Source: Candidatus Dormiibacterota bacterium (lineage in GTDB: Bacteria; Chloroflexota; Dormibacteria; Aeolococcales; Aeolococcaceae). Taken from it: a stretch of DNA of 10,804 nt. The DNA lies in NCBI GenBank assembly GCA_003153215.1, contig PLXL01000060.1:9415-20218 (forward strand), read 5' to 3'. Position 1 is the stretch's first letter, and the number at the start of each line of letters is the position of its first letter. The position numbers and the translations under genes were made by a program. This document shows positions 1-6,684 of the stretch, piece after piece. The notes beneath the pieces are model-generated. The model was not told where the DNA came from, ran no database searches, and saw only the letters and a list, made by a program, of their open reading frames with translations.

Positions 1-722
1 GCGGCCTTCGAGGTGGGGGCGTAGGCGACGATGGGGACACCGGCCAGGGATGTCTCCTGGAGCTTCACGGTCGGAGGGACCAGTGTCTGGAAGATGCGGA
101 GCCCGGCCAGGTCGGCGAGGCCGCTCAGGAGCTGCTGGCTGAAGTTGGTGCGGAGGTTGACGAAGGTGGGAACCATGCCGAGCACCTGCAGCTCTGGGTT
201 GAGCCGGCTGCGCGCGAGGTTGATCGCCCGCAGCACCTCCTTGAGCCCGCGGACGGCGAAACCGGACATCTGCAGCGGGATGATCACGTAGTCGGTGGCG
301 GCCAGGGCGTTGATGGTGTGGAAACCGAAGTTCGGCGGGGTGTCGTAGAGGATGAAGTCGTACGCGGCGGAGGTCCCGTCCCGGTCCAGGGCGTCGCGCA
401 GCAGGGTTTCCCGATGCAGCCCCGAGGGGAGCTCGGCCTCGGTCGCGGTGAGGTCGGGCGTCGCGGGGAGGACATGCAGGTTTGCCCACTCGGTGGCGAC
501 GATGGCCTGGCCGGCGGTCGCCCGACCGATGAGCACGTCGCCCAGGCTCGACCGGAGCTCGTAGGGGTTCAGCCCCAGGCCGCTCGTGAGGTTGGACTGG
601 GGGTCGCAGTCCACGGTCAGCACGCGCCGGCCGCGTTCGGCGAGAGCCGCCGCCAGGTTGATGGCGGTGGTCGTCTTGCCCACGCCACCCTTCCCGGACA
701 CGCAGGCGATCCCGATGCCCAT
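1..722 (-). CDS. ParA/Soj-family partitioning ATPase (C-terminus cut by window edge)
   Basis: Translating the minus strand from the ATG at 720-722 gives 240 uninterrupted residues running off the left edge. Family members such as Soj are about 250-270 aa, so only a short C-terminal piece is missing. Seen: a deviant Walker A, GKGGVGKTT, at residues 10-18 with signature Lys11 and Lys16; a switch-I-like block DCDPQSNLT at 38-46; Walker B FILYDTPP with Asp127; and VPIVAYAPTSKA near the end, matching the family's usual GxPI..Y.P.S. DCDPQSN favours ParA/Soj over MinD. Known for the family: nucleotide-dependent dimers bind DNA non-specifically and move ParB-parS complexes or other cargo. No ParB gene or parS palindrome is visible, so chromosome-partition, orphan and plasmid-type roles stay open. 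The start is supported by GGAGGTGA at 725-732, just upstream of the ATG. Confidence 0.95.
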   Translation of the reverse strand, partial: MGIGIACVSGKGGVGKTTTAINLAAALAERGRRVLTVDCDPQSNLTSGLGLNPYELRSSLGDVLIGRATAGQAIVATEWANLHVLPATPDLTATEAELPSGLHRETLLRDALDRDGTSAAYDFILYDTPPNFGFHTINALAATDYVIIPLQMSGFAVRGLKEVLRAINLARSRLNPELQVLGMVPTFVNLRTNFSQQLLSGLADLAGLRIFQTLVPPTVKLQETSLAGVPIVAYAPTSKA

Positions 723-724
723 GC

Positions 725-732
725 TCACCTCC
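725..732 (-). promoter_or_regulatory. Ribosome binding site of the parA-like gene
   Basis: Read on the minus strand this is GGAGGTGA, a near-perfect Shine-Dalgarno sequence. The GGAGGT core lies 4 nt before the ATG at 722, and this fixes the start. A second SD-like GGTGAGGTGA lies a little further upstream with no start codon at a useful distance. Confidence 0.75.
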
Positions 733-933
733 AGGGCTGCAGACGTCACCTCACCGTACCTTGGTCGAATCCGGTCGCGGCAGGCGTCCAATTCGCCCCG
801 TCGTATCTTGCCTGCGACAGCGGTGTGGCCGCGCACTGGCAGCCCGGGGCCGGCGAATGGCGACCTGACCGTTACGCGCTCGCGACCCGGCATCTGTCGG
901 ATGGTTGGAGGCTCTCCGGATAATCGCACCAAG
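733..933. other. Divergent intergenic region, parA-like gene / small protein gene
   Basis: About 200 bp separate the leftward ParA-family gene from the rightward gene at 934. Open frames cross it, but they only continue the antisense of parA and show no start, RBS or conserved motif, so I treat it as non-coding. It must hold the promoters for both genes. A -10-like box for the rightward gene is listed separately. I found no convincing -10/-35 pair for the leftward gene and no parS-like palindrome. Confidence 0.6.
919..924 (+). promoter_or_regulatory. Candidate -10 box giving a leaderless mRNA for the gene at 934
   Basis: GATAAT differs from TATAAT at one base and ends 9 nt before the ATG at 934. 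A transcript started from it would begin at or within a few bases of that ATG. No Shine-Dalgarno sits at a normal distance: the only GGAGG-like string, near 907, is over 20 nt away. No clear -35 hexamer is visible. Leaderless starts are common in high-GC lineages (established knowledge); their use here is inferred. Confidence 0.4.
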
Positions 934-1335
934 ATGACCGTACAACCCTCTCTCTTCACCAGCTCCGATACGACCCCGCGCCGTCGCCTGGTCCGTGATG
1001 GCTTCCGCGAGACGGAAACCAACCCGGTGGACCACTTCGCGTTGCGGTCGGGAGAGATGTATCGGATCTCGTACTCCGTGGGCGGATCCAGCCAGCGCCG
1101 GGTCACCCGCAGCGTGGCGATCTTCGGCGGCCAGACTGAGCGCCGCGTCTGGAGTGGCGACGTCATGCCCTGCCTCGACTTTGCTCTGCCCCAGGGCAGG
1201 ACGCTGTCGCTCCTCACCAACCAGCTCGTGGACGCTCGGCCGGCTGAGCTCAACGAGCGGGGTCAGTGGGTGCTCCAGCAGCCCGATGGCCATCACCGTC
1301 GCGCTCTCCGCCGTCACCATAGCGGTCTCGGCTGA
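934..1335 (+). CDS. Small basic protein of unknown function (133 aa)
   Basis: I do not recognise this family. The frame opens at ATG 934 and ends at TGA 1333-1335. Codons carry strong G/C third-position bias and the protein is not low-complexity. Residues ~46-104 alternate hydrophobic and polar residues, for example YRISYSV, RSVAIFGG, CLDFALP and TLSLLTNQLVDA, suggesting a small beta-barrel. The tail (HHRRALRRHHSGLG) is rich in His and Arg and could contact nucleic acid. There is no signal peptide or membrane segment. It is transcribed away from the ParA-type gene and towards the response-regulator gene. The frame extends upstream to 586, but that part lies antisense to parA and is unlikely to be translated. 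No SD precedes the start, so leaderless translation is suggested. The barrel and nucleic-acid ideas are inference. Confidence 0.65.
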   Translation: MTVQPSLFTSSDTTPRRRLVRDGFRETETNPVDHFALRSGEMYRISYSVGGSSQRRVTRSVAIFGGQTERRVWSGDVMPCLDFALPQGRTLSLLTNQLVDARPAELNERGQWVLQQPDGHHRRALRRHHSGLG

Positions 1336-1418
1336 CCCTGGCGCAGGTGGGGGCTGGGGGGTGGGAGTGGCGCGCGCCGCCTCTGCCGACCTCGTGGCAC
1401 CTCTTCTGATGCCCAATT

Positions 1419-1472
1419 GGCCGGACCCTGCGGGTGCAGCCTCCCCGGCCTGCCCCTGGCCCTGCCAGGGCC
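1419..1472. terminator. Possible bidirectional terminator hairpins between convergent genes
   Basis: The 151-bp gap between the small-protein stop (1335) and the response-regulator stop (1487) holds two inverted repeats. GGCCGG at 1419-1424 pairs with CCGGCC at 1445-1450, enclosing ACCC-TGC-GGGT at 1425-1435. GGCCCTG-C-CAGGGCC lies at 1458-1472. Neither has a T-tract, so intrinsic termination is unproven. Structured GC stems between convergent stops fit either a weak terminator or an mRNA 3'-end stabiliser. Confidence 0.35.
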
Positions 1473-1486
1473 CGCCGGAACTGCGA

Positions 1487-2323
<837 letters not shown>

Positions 2324-2375
2324 CCTGTCGTTCCCCTGGAATGGCCTCCGCGTTAGGACGGCTTGGTGCTCGCCA

Positions 2376-2440
2376 CGACGCTACCACTAATATCGCGAAG
2401 GCTCTGATTCGGTTACCCGAGTGTTGCGAGGTTTTACCAG
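2376..2440 (-). promoter_or_regulatory. Candidate promoter/operator for the response regulator
   Basis: This is an AT-richer island in a GC-rich neighbourhood, between the kinase stop and the regulator start. On the minus strand it holds GGTAAAAC (2438-2431) and GGTAACC (2417-2411), with starts 21 bp apart, or two helical turns. Weak -10-like strings (GATATT/TATTAG) lie around 2387-2394, with no good -35. OmpR-family regulators typically bind tandem direct repeats, so autoregulation from here is plausible but unproven. Confidence 0.3.
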
Positions 2441-2448
2441 GCCGAGAT

Positions 2449-2461
2449 GGGAGCGGCTCCC
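2449..2461 (-). repeat. Short perfect inverted repeat after the kinase gene
   Basis: GGGAGC-G-GCTCCC is a perfect 6-bp stem 17 nt past the kinase stop codon. No T-tract follows on the minus strand, so it is more likely a weak attenuator or 3'-end structure than a strong terminator. It would reduce, not abolish, read-through into the response-regulator gene. Confidence 0.3.
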
Positions 2462-2478
2462 CCCCTGCGGGATCCGCC

Positions 2479-3840
2479 CTACAGCTGCCCAGGCAGGGCG
2501 ATGACGAAGGTGTTGCCCTGGACCCGGGTGTTGTCGATCCAGATCCTGCCGCCCATCCGCTCGACCAGCTGCCGCGCCAGGTAGAGGCCCACTCCGAAGC
2601 CGCCGCGCTGCCGGAGCAGCGGGGACTCCACCTGGTAGAAGGAGGCGAAGACCCGGTCGGCCTCGGCCTCGGGGATGCGCCGGCCCCGGTCGTGAACCAC
2701 GACCAGGACGTAGGGCCCGTCGCGCCGGGTGGAGATCGTCACCTGCTCCGACTCCGGGGAGAACTTCAGGGCGTTGTCGATGAGGCAGGCGAGGGTGAGC
2801 GAGAGGCGTTCGGGGTCGGCCATCGCCCGGCAGGCGTCGGGAGGGACGTCGACCGCGAAACGGCTGCGGTCGGCGGACTCGATGAAGTGCGAGATGGTGT
2901 CACCGATCACCGAGTCCAGCTCGCAGGCGGTGGTCTTGAGACGGATCTCCCCGGACTCGAGCTGGGCTATGGCCAGCAGGTTGTCGGTCAGCCGGGCCAG
3001 GTGCTCGGACTCTGAGCGCAGCTCCCGGATGCCCTCGTCACGGGCGCTCACCGGGAGACGGTCGCCGGCGTCCTGCATCAGGCTCACCCACGCCTTGATC
3101 TTGGTGAGCGGGGTCCTCAGCTCGTGCGACGCCAGCATCATGAAGTCGCTCTTGATGCGGTCCACCTCGCGCAGCTCGTTGAAGGCGACCGCCTCCAGCT
3201 CGTAGGTGTGGGTGAGCTGGCGAGCCCGGCTCTGGACCATCTCGCGGGAGATCAGCCCGCTGATCAGCGCGATGACCATGAAGAGGAAGAGGCGCTCGGC
3301 GAAGAGGTTGACGGTCGAGCTGTCGAGCTGGCCGCCGGTCGCGAACCCGATGCCCAGGTAGATCGCCGCGATGGACGCCGCACAGAACAGGCTCCCACCC
3401 AGGCCGAAGCGGAGGCTGCTGGCGATGATGACCAGGTAGAAGACCAGGCCCAGCTGTGAGCTGAAGCCCCCGGTCAGGTCGACGAGGCCGCTCGCGATCG
3501 CGATGTCGAGCGCGAGCATGGCGTACTGTAGCCGTCGAGTTGGCAGGTGGTTGGTCAGGAGAGCGATGGTCGTTGCCAGGGTGAAGATGGCCCAGACGCC
3601 GAGCAGCAGGTCGACCTCGGGGCGGTTGGGGCTGGTCTCGCCGGGGAAGTTCACGCTGACGGCGGCGAAGACCAGCACAATCCAGCGTGCCAGCTCGATG
3701 ACCCGCTCCACGCCGGCACGGCGGTCGCGGTCGAGAACTGTCGGAAGGTCAGGTAGCGTCCGGTGCGGCGTCCCCTGCGCCGATTCGGCTGGCGGGCGCG
3801 CGGCCGGGTTTCCGACCGCGACCTGCGGGGTCACGCTCAT
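2479..3840 (-). CDS. Membrane-bound HisKA sensor histidine kinase
   Basis: A 453-aa kinase with a Pro/Ala-rich cytoplasmic N-terminus (1-45). About six hydrophobic segments follow between 51 and 198 with only short loops, so the sensor is buried in the membrane with no large periplasmic domain. The HisKA dimerisation helix carries His239 in ASHELRTPLTK. The ATPase domain has an N box (ACLIDNALKFSPE, Asn356), a G1 region HDRGRRIP at 383-390 and a G2 loop GGFGVGL at 413-419. G1 is odd: the usual DxGxG reads D-R-G-R-R, with Arg388 in place of the second Gly. All other boxes are intact. The gene precedes the OmpR-type regulator on the same strand, the expected pairing for a HisKA kinase. ATG 3840 is the start used; GGAGGA at 3854-3859 lies 13 nt upstream, a long spacing. 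The stimulus is not apparent. Confidence 0.95.
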   Translation of the reverse strand: MSVTPQVAVGNPAARPPAESAQGTPHRTLPDLPTVLDRDRRAGVERVIELARWIVLVFAAVSVNFPGETSPNRPEVDLLLGVWAIFTLATTIALLTNHLPTRRLQYAMLALDIAIASGLVDLTGGFSSQLGLVFYLVIIASSLRFGLGGSLFCAASIAAIYLGIGFATGGQLDSSTVNLFAERLFLFMVIALISGLISREMVQSRARQLTHTYELEAVAFNELREVDRIKSDFMMLASHELRTPLTKIKAWVSLMQDAGDRLPVSARDEGIRELRSESEHLARLTDNLLAIAQLESGEIRLKTTACELDSVIGDTISHFIESADRSRFAVDVPPDACRAMADPERLSLTLACLIDNALKFSPESEQVTISTRRDGPYVLVVVHDRGRRIPEAEADRVFASFYQVESPLLRQRGGFGVGLYLARQLVERMGGRIWIDNTRVQGNTFVIALPGQL

Positions 3841-3870
3841 CGAGGCGCACCGATCCTCCGGTTCACGTCG
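3841..3870. promoter_or_regulatory. Very short divergent spacer, kinase / TPR protein
   Basis: Only 30 bp separate the kinase ATG (3840, -) from the proposed TPR-protein ATG (3871, +). The spacer has a minus-strand SD (GGAGGA, 3854-3859) but no plus-strand SD. Promoters for both genes must therefore lie inside the opposing coding regions, or the TPR protein starts further downstream. Confidence 0.4.
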
Positions 3871-4995
3871 ATGAGCCTAATGTCCGCTTCGGGCGGGGGC
3901 ACCAGCGCTTCCGGTAACGATGCGGCATCACCCCCCGTTACACCGGCCGAGGGGGTTCCGCCGCCGGCCCCGCTCCTGGCTGCGCTGAACCGTCTTCGGG
4001 TGGAGGGGGCCGGTGCCGCCGCGGCTTTTGATCGGCTGCTGGCCGCCGAGGCATCGCCCGCGTGGCGCGGCCTCGCCCTGCTGGGGCGCGGTCTCTGCGA
4101 GGAGATGCACGGGTCGAGGGCCGAGGCGCAGGTGAGTGTCAGGTCGGCACTGGAGCAGTGGGCGGCGGCTGACCCCGGCGCCTGCGCGGTGGCGTTGGCC
4201 GCGCTCGGCCGCGCTCTCGTGACCGGTTCCGACGGGGAGCTCGGTGCTGCCTTTCTGGCCTCCGCCCAGCGCCTCTCCGGGGGCAGCCCCCCCGAGGTGC
4301 TGGGTGCGGTCCTCCTGGAGCTCGGCTCCGCGGCGGCAGAGAACGGCGAGGCCAAGACGGCGGCGGCACGGTGGCAGGAAGCCCTCGAGCGGGGCGACCC
4401 TCACACCCGGGCCGCCGCGGCCGCCAACCTCGGGCGTCTGGCCGCCGCCCGCGGAGACGCCGCCGCAGCGGAGAGGATGTTCGAGCGCGCGATGGAGGTG
4501 CCGGAGGGGCCCCACGTCCAGGTGGTCGCCGACGGGCTGGTCACCCTTGCGTCGCAGGCGGCCGCGGAGGAGCGCTGGGACGACGTGGAGGCTCGGCTCC
4601 GGCGGGCGATGCCGCTCCGCGAGGCTGGCCTCGACGCGCACGGCGTAGCCGAGATCCTTCATGACCTCGGCATCAGCCACTGGCGGCGCGGCCAGGGGCA
4701 CCGGGCCACGCGATGCCTCGAGGACTGCCGAGCCAGCGCCGACGACCTGGGTGACGACGCCCTGCGGGGCGCGGCGCTCCGCGCTCTCGCCGCCGTCGCC
4801 CTGGGGGGGGGGCGCCTGGTGGTCGCGCTCGCCTACGCCCAGGAGGCTGCCCTGGCCGCCCGGACCGCCGAGGAGCGCCAGATGGCGGCGGCTGTCCTCC
4901 GGCAGATCGGCGACGAGGCCCGGCGCCAGGGATCCGCCTCGCTGAGCGGAGAGGCATTCCGGATCGCGGCCCGGATCCTCGCCCGCGGTGGCTGA
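3871..4995 (+). CDS. Tetratricopeptide-repeat (TPR) protein
   Basis: From ATG 3871 this encodes 374 aa. Residues ~1-30 are a Gly/Ser/Pro-rich leader. The remainder is almost all alpha-helical Ala/Leu/Arg-rich repeats of about 34-40 residues, of the form A..LG.....G....A...F..A. Examples by local numbering: LALLGRGLCEEMHGSRAEA near 68-86, AAAANLGRLAAARGDAAAAE near 181-200, and ILHDLGISHWRRGQGHRAT near 262-280. I count roughly seven or eight units. TPR arrays are protein-binding scaffolds. No enzymatic or DNA-binding domain, signal peptide or membrane helix is visible, so a cytoplasmic adaptor is likely. The start is uncertain: the frame is open back to 3763, but that lies antisense to the kinase and lacks an SD; ATG 3880 and GTG 4000 are alternatives. 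The partner is unknown; its divergent kinase neighbour is one candidate. Confidence 0.85.
   Translation: MSLMSASGGGTSASGNDAASPPVTPAEGVPPPAPLLAALNRLRVEGAGAAAAFDRLLAAEASPAWRGLALLGRGLCEEMHGSRAEAQVSVRSALEQWAAADPGACAVALAALGRALVTGSDGELGAAFLASAQRLSGGSPPEVLGAVLLELGSAAAENGEAKTAAARWQEALERGDPHTRAAAAANLGRLAAARGDAAAAERMFERAMEVPEGPHVQVVADGLVTLASQAAAEERWDDVEARLRRAMPLREAGLDAHGVAEILHDLGISHWRRGQGHRATRCLEDCRASADDLGDDALRGAALRALAAVALGGGRLVVALAYAQEAALAARTAEERQMAAAVLRQIGDEARRQGSASLSGEAFRIAARILARGG
4803..4812 (+). repeat. G10 homopolymer inside the TPR gene
   Basis: Ten consecutive G encode Gly-Gly-Gly within the seventh TPR-like unit. A one-base gain or loss would shift the last ~60 codons out of frame. This could be a contingency site or just a sequencing-sensitive tract; the frame given here is intact across it. 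Confidence 0.9.
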
Positions 4996-6684
4996 CTAGC
5001 AGGACGGCGCGTCCGACGGTGGGGGAGGAGGCGAGGTGGGCGGTGAGCCGCCCGCCGACATGACCACCCGGCCGCTCGGCGCCTCGTAGCAGTTGACCGT
5101 CCAGCCGAGCTCGAGCAGGGCGGAGACGTCGGCGCTGCCGGAGCCGAGGATGGCGTGGCGGAGGTCGTACTTGGCGAGCAGCGTCTTCCAGGGGCCGGAG
5201 ATGGTCGCGATGTCGAGGTAGTCGGTGAGCGGTCCGGTGCCGAAGATTCCGATCTCCTCGTAGACGAAGACCACCCGCCCGGTGGGGAAGCGGTAGGCGA
5301 GATAGCCGGCGTCGCCGTCCGAGCTGAACAGCCGCTGCCCGGGAAAGTTGGCGGCGACGTAGTCAGCGGCGGTCTCGGGCTCGTGGGTCTGTTCGAACTG
5401 GGCAGCCGACGCGGCCGATGCCTGGGGTGCCATGACCGCGATGGAGGCGGCGCTCACCGCGATCGCGGCGACCAGGGCCACCGCTCCGGGGAGCCGGGTA
5501 CCGAGCCGGCGGCGCAGACCGATTGGGGCGCGCGCCGCCCAGGCTGCCGCGCCGTATTCGGAGAGGAGGGGGATCGCCACCACCGCGAAGAGGCTGACGT
5601 TGCGGACGGCCTGGAGGGTGAAGAGGAAGGCGGCGGTGGCGAGCAGGATGTCGGGCACGCGCGGCCGCCGGCCGAGCAGCCAGACCAGGACGAGGAGCGC
5701 CGCGACCACCTCGATCAGCCGGGTCAGCATGTCGTGGAAGTTCGGCGACTGCCACTCGGAGACGAGCTGGGAGATGATCGGGTTGCTGACCGTCTCAGCG
5801 ATGTAGCCGTAGAGGCCCGGGCCCGCCGGGTTGACCAGGGTCAGGGCGGCGGCGGCCACCGAGGCGATGAGGAGAGGCCGCCGGCTGACGCCCGGGTCGA
5901 TGGGGACAGGGCGGAACACCGCCCAGAGAAGGACCAGGATCGCGGCGCCGGCGACCAGGCCGAGGAGCACCGCGGCGGCGGCGGCGCCCACGCAGATCAC
6001 GGCCAGCGAGAGATCACCCGCGACTGGCGCCGTCCGGCTCCGGGAGCCTCGGTGGACCACGAGGGTGAAGGCCAGCACGCCGAGGCCGGCGATGAAGCCG
6101 GCGTGGAGATTGGCCCACAGCAGGTACATCGGGGGCAGCAGCCAGACCGCCCATCGGTTGCCGTCCCTCCAGCGCTGGACGATGAGCAGGGTCACCGCCA
6201 CGCCGAGGGCGCTCACTGTCTCGGCACGGACGCCGAGGGCCATCCCGGCCATGAGGCCGCAGAGGACCATGGACGCCGCGCTCCAGCCTTTGGGGACGTG
6301 CGCCCGCCGGGGGACGGCGAGGGCGGCGACGAGGAGGGCGAGGGCTCCCACCAGTCCCAGGACCAGCGAGGCGAGGCCGTTGCCGCCGAGCCGGACCAGG
6401 GTGGCGACCACCACCTCGTAGAGCCACTGCTGCTCCACCCAGGGGTGCTGGGTCGCCACGAAGCTGAAGGGTTCGACCGTGGGGATGCCCTGGTTCAGGA
6501 TCAGCCGCCCCAGGGCGATGTGCCACCACTCGTCACCGTAGCGGAAGAGCTGGACCGTGAAGAGGAGGGTGAGGCAGAAGCCGCCGAGGAGCCAGGCGAC
6601 GTTGACCGCGCGCGAGCCGGGACGCGGCTCGTCCGTCCCGGCACCGGCGCCGTCGCGGGCGGTTGCGGTGGGCAGCTCGGTCAT
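4996..6684 (-). CDS. Polytopic membrane protein, GT-C glycosyltransferase-like (paralogue 2)
   Basis: A 562-aa protein with about 10-12 hydrophobic segments from residue 28 to ~418, then a soluble C-terminal region (430-545) and a Pro-rich tail ending in Cys. After the first membrane helix comes RYGDEWWHIALGR (48-60), then HPWVEQQWLYE (80-90), LLWANLHAGF (188-197), NPAGPG (285-290), SEWQSPNFH (309-317) and VRNVSLF (360-366). An acidic motif in the first outer loop is where GT-C enzymes place catalytic acids, so Asp51/Glu52 are candidates. GT-C enzymes use lipid-phosphate-linked sugars outside the membrane; substrate and activity here are inference, since I recognise no characterised member. 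The ATG overlaps the upstream paralogue's stop by 4 bp (ATGA), and GGGAAGG lies a few bases before, indicating translational coupling. Its stop directly abuts the TPR gene's stop. Confidence 0.85.
   Translation of the reverse strand: MTELPTATARDGAGAGTDEPRPGSRAVNVAWLLGGFCLTLLFTVQLFRYGDEWWHIALGRLILNQGIPTVEPFSFVATQHPWVEQQWLYEVVVATLVRLGGNGLASLVLGLVGALALLVAALAVPRRAHVPKGWSAASMVLCGLMAGMALGVRAETVSALGVAVTLLIVQRWRDGNRWAVWLLPPMYLLWANLHAGFIAGLGVLAFTLVVHRGSRSRTAPVAGDLSLAVICVGAAAAAVLLGLVAGAAILVLLWAVFRPVPIDPGVSRRPLLIASVAAAALTLVNPAGPGLYGYIAETVSNPIISQLVSEWQSPNFHDMLTRLIEVVAALLVLVWLLGRRPRVPDILLATAAFLFTLQAVRNVSLFAVVAIPLLSEYGAAAWAARAPIGLRRRLGTRLPGAVALVAAIAVSAASIAVMAPQASAASAAQFEQTHEPETAADYVAANFPGQRLFSSDGDAGYLAYRFPTGRVVFVYEEIGIFGTGPLTDYLDIATISGPWKTLLAKYDLRHAILGSGSADVSALLELGWTVNCYEAPSGRVVMSAGGSPPTSPPPPPSDAPSC

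Noticed and set aside
723..933. parS-type centromere site near the ParA gene
   Set aside because: I looked for a TGTTTCACGTGAAACA-like palindrome and saw none in this gap. The left flank is outside the window.
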